NCBI GenBank assembly: GCA_937895345.1
Contig: CALAWP010000056.1
Location: 1-6,210 of the forward strand
Source of the DNA: an uncultured Paenibacillus sp.
GTDB lineage: Bacteria > Bacillota > Bacilli > Paenibacillales > Paenibacillaceae
DNA: 6,210 nucleotides
Direction of reading: 5' to 3'
This document shows positions 1-5,239 of this stretch, in pieces (the stretch's first letter is position 1; each line of letters opens with the position of its first letter). Below the pieces are notes generated by a model. The model was not told the DNA's origin, made no database searches, and saw nothing but the letters and a program-made list of their open reading frames with translations. A program made the position numbers and the translations under genes.

Positions 1-44
1 GGTGCTGGAAAATGACTCGAAGTTATGTTCTAGAAATACTATAC

Positions 45-50
45 GAGGAG
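45..50 (+). promoter_or_regulatory. Ribosome binding site that selects the start of the small NEAT-like gene
   Basis: GAGGAG lies 5 bases before the ATG at 56 and 11 bases before a second in-frame ATG at 62. The ATG at 53 is only 2 bases away, and the in-frame GTG at 2 has no such site in view. The ATG at 56 is therefore preferred and the one at 62 is the alternative; either gives an intact signal peptide. Confidence 0.7.
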
Positions 51-55
51 TGATG

Positions 56-436
56 ATGAAGATGGCTAAATTGTTCAAAAGATCGCTGGCGTTGACCTTG
101 ATGGCGCTGACGCTTGCCATGTCCGTGGCCGCATCGGCCTTCGCTTCGTCCGAAAGCTACGAACTCCACTATGGCGGAAGCTATCATGCGCATTCCAGCT
201 CTTACATTGCCGGACCGGCCGACGTGAATGGCGGCCAGGTGACCATTACGCTGACCGGCAACTATTTTCCGGAATTGAAGGTCGGCGGAACAACCTACTA
301 CGGTTCCTACAATACCGGCAACAATTTGACGACCTTCACATTCCCCGGCAGCGCCTCGGCGGACATTCCGCTGGAACTGAAGGTCGTTGCAGGCCCGCAT
401 CAAACCTGGTATAACTTGACGCTGGTCTGGATTTAA
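56..436 (+). CDS. Small secreted single NEAT-like domain protein, putative haem-binding protein (hemophore-like)
   Basis: From the ATG at 56 the product has 126 residues. A signal peptide with a Lys/Arg start (MKMAKLFKR), a hydrophobic core and an AFA cleavage site after residue 30 exports it. The rest (about 31-126) reads as one compact NEAT-like beta domain: a first strand near 35-39, a lip segment with SSSYI at 47-51 (H44 and H46 just before it), strand VTITLTG at 62-68, FPELKVGG at 71-78, and a final strand YNLTLVW at 119-125. The protein stops right after that strand, with no sortase motif, SLH repeat or membrane anchor, so it should be released or only loosely held at the wall. The position of the NEAT haem motif YxxxY reads H115-QTW-Y119, which aligns with YNNWY in the next gene. 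B. anthracis IsdX1 is a known secreted single-NEAT hemophore of similar size (established). Haem binding here is inference. An unrelated small beta-sandwich is the alternative. The next gene starts about 100 bases downstream and is probably co-transcribed. Confidence 0.7.
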   Translation: MKMAKLFKRSLALTLMALTLAMSVAASAFASSESYELHYGGSYHAHSSSYIAGPADVNGGQVTITLTGNYFPELKVGGTTYYGSYNTGNNLTTFTFPGSASADIPLELKVVAGPHQTWYNLTLVWI

Positions 437-438
437 TC

Positions 439-506
439 ATTTAAGCGTCAATTCCATTTGCCGCTTAAATGTCGAAGAAGCGGTCGATCTATGTCGCCGC
501 TTCTTC
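439..506 (+). other. Two tandem hairpins between the NEAT genes, with interchangeable arms
   Basis: Hairpin A pairs ATTTAAGCG (439-447) with CGCTTAAAT (462-470), a perfect 9-bp stem. Hairpin B pairs GAAGAAGCGG (474-483) with CCGCTTCTTC (497-506), a perfect 10-bp stem. The right arm of A (CCGCTT, 461-466) is also complementary to the left arm of B (AAGCGG, 478-483), so an alternative middle hairpin can form instead. Only TTC and then AAAATTT follow hairpin B, so it is not a classical terminator. Likely roles are mRNA stabilisation, processing or attenuation between the two genes (inference). Confidence 0.6.
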
Positions 507-521
507 TTCAAAATTTATATT

Positions 522-528
522 AAGGGAG
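522..528 (+). promoter_or_regulatory. Ribosome binding site that fixes a GTG start for the NEAT-SLH gene
   Basis: AAGGGAG lies 9 bases before the GTG at 538. The in-frame ATG at 469 lies inside a hairpin arm, has no site of this quality, and would place 23 mostly polar residues before the signal peptide. Starting at the GTG gives a normal signal peptide at once. Confidence 0.85.
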
Positions 529-537
529 CTATTTTCC

Positions 538-3219
538 GTGATCCTAACCTTTCGCAAAACATTCGCCATGCTTCTTGCTTTCGCTTTATTGCTCGCCGGC
601 TTACATATTGCGCCGGCCGAAGCGGCCGGAGCCGTCCGCGACGGCGAATTCGACGTGCCGTTCCGTTACTTGAAGGACGGAACGAGCGAAACTTCGGCGG
701 CTAACGGTTTTATGGTGCCAAACACCGGAAAACTAATCATTGCAAACGGCAAAGCGGTATTCGAGCATCAGGTTACGCGGCTCAATTATTCTACCTTTGA
801 ATATTTCGGCGCCCGCAAGGAAGGCGCGGACAAAGCCGTCATTGCAAATAACACGGCAAGCGGCCTCGACGGGTATACTGCCGCCGTTGTCCAAGACGCG
901 CCGACGGCCGACAACGTCGTCATTCAATTGGAAATCGCCAATGTCTTTGTCAATCAGGACATTCTGATGCATATCAACGATAAAGAAAACGTATTCGGTC
1001 TTCCATTCGTTTATAACAATTGGTATCATGCTCAGCTCGAGCTGGATTTGTCGAACATCGATCTGACGCCGCTTCCCGTCGACAAGAAACCGCTGGCCGA
1101 TTGGATTGGCGAAGCGCAGGAATGGCTGGCTGCGGCCCGGGAAGCCGGATATGCCGAAAGCGGAGCCGCCGCCCACCCTGCATTGGACAATGTCGCGATC
1201 ACCGAAGGCGAGTTTCCGGTCTTCGCATCTGGAAATACGCTGATCAGCGCGGTATCCAAAGTGCGCGCCAGCGCCGCCGAGGCGCAAGCGGTCATCGACG
1301 ATCCGAATGCAACCAGCATGGACGTCGTCCAATTGTATAACCGGGTAGTTCAGGAGCATAACTGGGAGCAGCTAAACAAGGAAAAATATGCCGCTTCGAC
1401 CGCAGAGATCTATGTGTTCGAATCGCTGGACGAACCCGATGACGGCGTCACGTTCGCTCCCGAAATTAGACGGACGGTTCAATTGCTGCAAAATCAAGCG
1501 AATTTGCAAACCTATGCCAACCTCTCGTTTGAAGCGGATGACAGCGGCGAATGGACGCCGACGTCCGTAGCGCAGGCTACCCCTGCCGGGAGCAACGGAA
1601 GTTATGCGAAAAATTACAGCACGACACCGGCCAAGCCCGTCCTTCTTCAGAGCGGCGGCAACGTTAAGGTTTATCAAACCTTGATCCGTCCCGCAACCGA
1701 CGGAGCCGTTCCGTGGAAAGGCTTATGGAAGCTCAAGTATCCCGTATCCTTCGAAAACGGCGCAGCCGAGGATATTCCGGGCGTGACGAAAGAAGTGTTC
1801 ATCAGCTTCAACGCCGCCCAGCACAAAGCGTTGCTGGCGTTGGAGCAAGAGGCGCGGCAGCTGCATAACCAGGCGGTCGAAGGGTCCGGGCAAGGACAAT
1901 ACCGAACGGGCTCCAAAGCCGAACTTCAGTCGGCGATCGACGCATCGAAATCGGTGTCCGACAATTACGCATCGGCAAGAGCCGATATTTTGGCGGCCTC
2001 GGCTGCGCTGCAAGCCTCAATCGATACGTTTAAATCAGCGGTGAATTCCGGTACGCCCGGCACCGGCAATCCGGGCAGTCCCGGCAATCCAGGTACGCCT
2101 GTGGCGCCGCAATATCCTGCCGACGGCTATTACTTCATGCCTTTCCGGGTACTGAAGGACGGCACGGATCAGACATCGATCATGAACAGCTACGTCGTCA
2201 CGAATGCCTTGGTGAAGGTATCCGGCGGAACGAAAACCGTCTCCTTTACCGTGAAGCAAAGCGCCGAAGTGGTGGGCCTGAAGCTGAACGGGAGCAGCGG
2301 CACCGTCACTGGCCGGAATACGGCCGACAATACCCGAGTCGTCGCTTTTACGCTGTCGAATCTGTCTTCAAAAATTTCGGGCTGGGTAGACGTCAACTGG
2401 CCGGCGATCAACTACGTACACAGCTATAATATTCAATTCCTATTCGACGAAAGCTCCGCCAGTTACGCAGGCGACAACCCTTCGGTACCCGGCGGCGGCG
2501 GCAACGTCGGCGCTCCTCCGGGCATGGGAATGGACGATGTGCCGGGAGCCGGCGGTTCGGGCGGGGGACAACCCGCGGAAAACGAACAGCCGAACGATTC
2601 GGAGCCATCGGACAACACCGATCCCGAGAGCGGCAATGGAAGCGGTCCAGCCGAACAATCGCCGGAACAACCGGTGTCCGCTGCTTTTACGGATCTGAGC
2701 GGACACTGGGCGAAATCCGGCATCGAAGCCGCCGTCAAGCTGGGAATCGTAAACGGCTATTCCGACGGCAGCTTCCGCCCGAACGCAACCGTATCCCGCG
2801 GCGAATTCGCCGTTATGCTGAGCCGGGCTCTTCAGTTGGAGCCGCAAGCTTCAAGCAAAACGTTTAACGATTCATCGTCGATTCCGGCCTGGGCAGAGGA
2901 TCATATAGCTAGAGTCGTTCATGCCGGTCTGATGGGAGGCTTCGAGGACAGCACCTTCCGTACGAACGGCCAGCTTACAAGGGCGCAATTGGCCGTCATC
3001 ATCGCCAGAGCGGCCAATCTGAAGCTGGATGGCGCTGCGGCCCTGAGCTTCGCCGACTCGACCGACATTCCGGCTTGGGCGCGCAAAGAAGTCGCGGCCG
3101 CCGCGGCTGCCGGACTCGTTCAAGGCAAAAACGGCCGATTCGCGCCGCATGAAACCGCAACTCGCGCCGAAGCGCTGACGCTCATCATTCGGCTGCTGGA
3201 TTATTTAGATCAACGGTAG
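538..3219 (+). CDS. SLH-anchored multi-NEAT surface protein, putative haem receptor
   Basis: The 893-residue product starts at GTG 538. Domains in order: signal peptide 1-29 (MILTFRKTF, hydrophobic core, cleavage near APAEA); NEAT 1 at about 33-172, starting DGEFDVPFRYLKDGTSETS and carrying YxxxY as Y159-NNW-Y163; a helical FIVAR-like spacer at 185-275; a cryptic beta-rich section at 285-425; a second helical spacer at 427-503; a Gly/Pro linker at 504-525; NEAT 2 at 526-638, with FMPFRVLKDGTDQTS and Y626-VHS-Y630; a Gly- then Asp/Glu/Pro-rich linker at 640-714; and SLH repeats near 716-770, 775-830 and 835-890. The SLH signature positions read VSRGE, LTRAQ and ATRAE. NEAT domains bind haem through the first Tyr of YxxxY, and SLH triplets bind pyruvylated secondary wall polymer (established), so the protein should sit on the cell wall and take up haem or haemoprotein-derived haem. 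B. anthracis BslK has a related NEAT-plus-SLH plan. NEAT 1 is longer than usual, with extra residues at about 91-127. The gene probably forms a unit with the small NEAT-like gene upstream. The architecture is firm; the haem role is family inference. Confidence 0.93.
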   Translation: MILTFRKTFAMLLAFALLLAGLHIAPAEAAGAVRDGEFDVPFRYLKDGTSETSAANGFMVPNTGKLIIANGKAVFEHQVTRLNYSTFEYFGARKEGADKAVIANNTASGLDGYTAAVVQDAPTADNVVIQLEIANVFVNQDILMHINDKENVFGLPFVYNNWYHAQLELDLSNIDLTPLPVDKKPLADWIGEAQEWLAAAREAGYAESGAAAHPALDNVAITEGEFPVFASGNTLISAVSKVRASAAEAQAVIDDPNATSMDVVQLYNRVVQEHNWEQLNKEKYAASTAEIYVFESLDEPDDGVTFAPEIRRTVQLLQNQANLQTYANLSFEADDSGEWTPTSVAQATPAGSNGSYAKNYSTTPAKPVLLQSGGNVKVYQTLIRPATDGAVPWKGLWKLKYPVSFENGAAEDIPGVTKEVFISFNAAQHKALLALEQEARQLHNQAVEGSGQGQYRTGSKAELQSAIDASKSVSDNYASARADILAASAALQASIDTFKSAVNSGTPGTGNPGSPGNPGTPVAPQYPADGYYFMPFRVLKDGTDQTSIMNSYVVTNALVKVSGGTKTVSFTVKQSAEVVGLKLNGSSGTVTGRNTADNTRVVAFTLSNLSSKISGWVDVNWPAINYVHSYNIQFLFDESSASYAGDNPSVPGGGGNVGAPPGMGMDDVPGAGGSGGGQPAENEQPNDSEPSDNTDPESGNGSGPAEQSPEQPVSAAFTDLSGHWAKSGIEAAVKLGIVNGYSDGSFRPNATVSRGEFAVMLSRALQLEPQASSKTFNDSSSIPAWAEDHIARVVHAGLMGGFEDSTFRTNGQLTRAQLAVIIARAANLKLDGAAALSFADSTDIPAWARKEVAAAAAAGLVQGKNGRFAPHETATRAEALTLIIRLLDYLDQR

Positions 3220-3227
3220 CATCGCGT

Positions 3228-3273
3228 AAAAAACCTTCAACGCATCCTTACGGATTCGCGTTGAAGGTTTTTT
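3228..3273. terminator. Strong bidirectional intrinsic terminator shared by convergent genes
   Basis: AAAAAACCTTCAACGC (3228-3243) pairs perfectly with the arm at 3258-3273 over 16 bp. Inside the loop, ATCC (3244-3247) can pair with GGAT (3252-3255) past a two-base bulge. On the plus strand the hairpin ends in TTTTTT after the NEAT-SLH stop at 3219. On the minus strand the A-run becomes the U-tract after the aldehyde dehydrogenase stop at 3305. It therefore ends both transcripts. Confidence 0.96.
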
Positions 3274-3304
3274 GACGTTCGGCACGCCTAACAATTCCCT
3301 CGGC

Positions 3305-4729
3305 TTACGACATGCGATTCATAACGACCAGCTTCAGCTCTGTCATTTCTTCCACGGCATACTTCAGCCCTTCCCGGCCCATGCCGCTTTCCTTGACGCC
3401 GCCATACGGCATATGGTCGACCCGGAAGGTCGGAATGTCGTTGATCATGACTCCGCCGACATGCAGCTCGGAAGCGGCCCGCAACGCAATGTGGATATCG
3501 TTTGTATAAATGCCCGCTTGCAGACCGTACCGGGAATCGTTGACGTTTGCGATCGCTTCGTCAATGCCGTTTACTTTCTGAATCGTGACGATCGGCGCAA
3601 ACACTTCCATGCACGATACTTTCAATTCGCGGGTCGGGTTCGTAATAACCGTTGGAACGAGTACGCCGTCCCGAATCTCTCCGCCGGCCGCAATAAGAGC
3701 TCCGTTGTCCCGGGCTTCTTGAATCCAGGATACCGCCCGGCCGGTTTCTTTGGCCGATATCATCGCCGAAATATCCGTATCCGGAAGCAGCGGATCGCCC
3801 GATTTCAGCTTCGCCGTTTCCCTAGCAAATTTGTCCACGAACGTTTCGTACAGCTCTTCATGCACGTAGATGCGCTGCAACGAGATGCATACTTGTCCCT
3901 GATTCGAAAACGCCCCCGTCACGCACCGCGGCATAATGGCATCGAGATCGACTCCCCGGTCGACGATAAGCGCCGAATTGGAGCCGAGCTCCAGCGTTAC
4001 GCGTTTCAATCCCGCTTTCGCGCGGATGCCGATTCCTACCTCCGGACTTCCCGTAAATGTAATCATCGCTACGCGCGGATCCTCAACGAGCCGATTGCCC
4101 GCGATTCTTCCCGCGCCCGTCACGATGTTAAGCGCACCGGCCGGCAAGCCGGCTTCCTCCAGCAGCTCTCCGATCATATAAGCCGAGAGCGGCGTTTGCG
4201 ACGCCGGCTTGAGGACTATCGTATTGCCCGACGCAATGGCCGGCCCGACCTTGTGGGCGACGAGATTAAACGGAAAGTTGAACGGCGTGATCGCACCGAT
4301 GACGCCAATCGGCTCGCGCATCGTATAAGCGATCCGCCCTTCACCTCCCGGCGCCGCATCGAGCGGAATCGTCTCGCCATGAATCCGCTTGGCCTCTTCG
4401 GCGGCAAACTTGTACGTTTGAACGGTGCGGGCCACTTCTGCAGCCGCGTATTTATAAGGCTTGGACGCCTCCAAGGCCAGCAGCCGGATCGCCTCGTCTT
4501 TTCGCGCATCAAGCGCGGCCGCCAGCTTCTCGAGGATGAGAGCCCGCTCATGCGCAGGCATTCGCGCCATGATGCCGCGCGCTTCGTAAGCCGCTTCGAT
4601 GGCGAGACCCGTTTCCCTTTCGGATGCGACGGGAACCTCGGCGATAATTTCCCCGGAGTATGGAGAGCGCAGCGGCTCGTACCGGCCGGCCTCCTCCCAC
4701 TTGCCGTTTATGTATAGCTGTTTTCTCAT
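3305..4729 (-). CDS. NAD(P)-dependent aldehyde dehydrogenase, lactaldehyde/GAPN-like group
   Basis: This is a complete ALDH-superfamily enzyme of 474 residues, a normal family length. It oxidises an aldehyde to the acid with NAD(P)+ in the cytoplasm; there is no signal peptide. Visible motifs, numbered from the ATG at 4729: TPFNFPFN with the oxyanion-hole Asn at 151; the cofactor-binding stretch VLKPASQTP at about 173-181; FTGSPEVG at about 225-232; the general base Glu247 in LELGS; the catalytic Cys281 in GQVCIS; EVFAP with Glu375; and PYGGVKESGMGREG near the C-terminus. The run QGQVCISLQRIYVHE and the ending GLKYAVEEMTE resemble archaeal lactaldehyde dehydrogenase MJ1411 and non-phosphorylating GAPDH-like ALDHs (from memory, not searched). 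The second Gly of the common ELGG is Ser (ELGSNS). The substrate cannot be fixed from sequence; lactaldehyde, glyceraldehyde-3-phosphate, a semialdehyde or phosphonoacetaldehyde are all possible. In-frame starts at 4741 (GTG) and 4738 (ATG) overlap or crowd the ribosome binding site and are less likely. The gene stands alone, with its own promoter and terminator. Confidence 0.95.
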   Translation of the reverse strand: MRKQLYINGKWEEAGRYEPLRSPYSGEIIAEVPVASERETGLAIEAAYEARGIMARMPAHERALILEKLAAALDARKDEAIRLLALEASKPYKYAAAEVARTVQTYKFAAEEAKRIHGETIPLDAAPGGEGRIAYTMREPIGVIGAITPFNFPFNLVAHKVGPAIASGNTIVLKPASQTPLSAYMIGELLEEAGLPAGALNIVTGAGRIAGNRLVEDPRVAMITFTGSPEVGIGIRAKAGLKRVTLELGSNSALIVDRGVDLDAIMPRCVTGAFSNQGQVCISLQRIYVHEELYETFVDKFARETAKLKSGDPLLPDTDISAMISAKETGRAVSWIQEARDNGALIAAGGEIRDGVLVPTVITNPTRELKVSCMEVFAPIVTIQKVNGIDEAIANVNDSRYGLQAGIYTNDIHIALRAASELHVGGVMINDIPTFRVDHMPYGGVKESGMGREGLKYAVEEMTELKLVVMNRMS

Positions 4730-4740
4730 GTCAATCATCA

Positions 4741-4746
4741 CTCCTT
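4741..4746 (-). promoter_or_regulatory. Ribosome binding site of the aldehyde dehydrogenase gene
   Basis: AAGGAG on the minus strand lies 11 bases before the ATG at 4729 and only 2 bases before the ATG at 4738. The GTG at 4741 overlaps it. The spacing favours 4729, which also gives the usual ALDH N-terminus MRKQLYINGKW. Confidence 0.8.
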
Positions 4747-4753
4747 ACTTTCT

Positions 4754-4762
4754 ATTATAGCA
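4754..4762 (-). promoter_or_regulatory. Extended -10 promoter of the aldehyde dehydrogenase gene
   Basis: The minus strand reads TGCTATAAT, a perfect TATAAT with the TGn extension typical of sigma-A promoters in Bacillales. No good -35 box lies 16-18 bases upstream; the best is a TTCAAC-like hexamer. The predicted start, 6-7 bases downstream, falls at about 4747, just before the ribosome binding site, so the 5' leader would be very short, about 18 bases. Confidence 0.7.
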
Positions 4763-4859
4763 CCTGCTGCATATACGGTTGAATCAAGACCAAGAGGAAG
4801 GAAACTTTACGAAAATTTGTAAAATCCCCTGGAATGCGCTTCCACGCAATTTGGTTATG

Positions 4860-4868
4860 TGGTAAAAT
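4860..4868 (+). promoter_or_regulatory. Possible extended -10 promoter for the LPMO gene
   Basis: TGGTAAAAT fits an extended -10 (TGn plus TAAAAT, one mismatch to TATAAT). The -35 position has only TTCCAC-like sequence, so the call is tentative. A 6-bp inverted repeat, TGGTAA (4860-4865) and TTACCA (4878-4883), overlaps it. Use of this promoter would give the LPMO mRNA a leader of roughly 365 bases. A promoter nearer the gene cannot be excluded, but none with good -35 and -10 boxes was found. Confidence 0.35.
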
Positions 4869-5056
4869 AAAGAAAAATTACCAGTGAACCAAACTTATTC
4901 GATCTACCATTCCGCTTCCAACCTCTAAGTATCGCTATACCTCCTCTACTTCGATTTCCAGTCCCATACGGTCATGACCTGAACAACAAGCCATGACGAA
5001 TGGATCACCGCCTTTTTATCAACACACTCGGCTGTTTTCAGGTTTTGATAATTCAT

Positions 5057-5161
5057 CGGACAACTCCGGGCTGAGCTTGTCCGTAAAGGGGTGATGCCAT
5101 GATCGAACAGGCATGAACGGCTGCGGCCAATACCGATTGTCTTATGATCCGGGCCGCAGCC
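5057..5161 (+). other. Structured leader of three hairpins upstream of the LPMO gene
   Basis: Hairpin 1 pairs CGGACAA (5057-5063) with TTGTCCG (5077-5083). Hairpin 2 pairs ATGCC (5094-5098) with GGCAT (5110-5114). Hairpin 3 pairs GGCTGCGGCC (5119-5128) with GGCCGCAGCC (5152-5161), a perfect GC-rich 10-bp stem with a 23-base loop. No T-run follows hairpin 3. A weaker 6-bp pairing, TATCAA (5017-5022) with TTGATA (5045-5050), lies just upstream. The GGCTG in the loop of hairpin 1 (5069-5073) can also pair with CAGCC (5158-5162) of hairpin 3. The series could be a regulatory leader or mRNA stabiliser; its function is unknown. Confidence 0.5.
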
Positions 5162-5225
5162 TGATGGTTAGACGTTATTTTCCGTTGTCAGCCGTTGTTT
5201 GCCGTGTGATGCAAATTCATAACGT

Positions 5226-5232
5226 GAGGAGG
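5226..5232 (+). promoter_or_regulatory. Ribosome binding site of the LPMO gene
   Basis: GAGGAGG lies 7 bases before the ATG at 5240, near-ideal spacing for Bacillales. The nearer ATG at 5235 hits a stop after two codons, so 5240 is the start. Confidence 0.9.
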
Positions 5233-5239
5233 AAATGAT

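Larger units (their letters stand above)
4763..5239. other. Divergent non-coding region between the aldehyde dehydrogenase and LPMO genes
   Basis: This stretch of nearly 480 bases has no convincing protein gene. The ALDH-proximal part (4800-4885) is A/T-rich and holds a possible plus-strand promoter and inverted repeat. About 4890-5010 shows nothing beyond a 10-bp palindrome at 4970-4979. The LPMO-proximal part (5017-5161) is a run of inverted repeats that would form an RNA leader. Two copies of CCGTTGT lie 10 bases apart (5182-5188 and 5192-5198). No known riboswitch consensus was recognised. Confidence 0.6.

Noticed and set aside
12..40. Sigma-A-like promoter (ATGACT, 17 bases, AATACT) before the first gene
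   Set aside because: The predicted start would fall within the ribosome binding site at 45-50, so it is unlikely to drive this gene. The real promoter probably lies before the window.
2..55. N-terminal extension of the small NEAT-like protein to the GTG at 2
   Set aside because: The extension would include the ribosome binding site itself and put polar residues before a complete signal peptide.
469..537. N-terminal extension of the NEAT-SLH protein to the ATG at 469
   Set aside because: That ATG lies in a hairpin arm without a good ribosome binding site, and it would add a polar stretch before the signal peptide. The GTG at 538 is better placed.
733..1359. Minus-strand open frame of 208 codons inside the NEAT-SLH gene
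   Set aside because: It is antisense to NEAT 1 and the first spacer and has no domain of its own; it is a shadow.
3272..4717. Long plus-strand open frame of 481 codons across the aldehyde dehydrogenase region
   Set aside because: It is antisense to a full ALDH with all catalytic motifs. Its translation is rich in Arg and His with no recognisable domain, typical of a shadow frame in G+C-rich wobble positions.
4970..4979. Perfect 10-bp palindrome GGTCATGACC
   Set aside because: It is a single short copy with no nearby promoter element. It could be a chance match, and no known operator was recognised.
5045..5060. Fur-box-like TGATAATTCATC
   Set aside because: Only the left half resembles a Fur site; the right half does not match ATTATCA, and the neighbouring genes are not iron genes.
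5064..5098. TPP riboswitch fragments (GGCTGAG, GGGGTG) in the LPMO leader
   Set aside because: The two elements are in the reverse order from the THI consensus, and the conserved second arm is absent.
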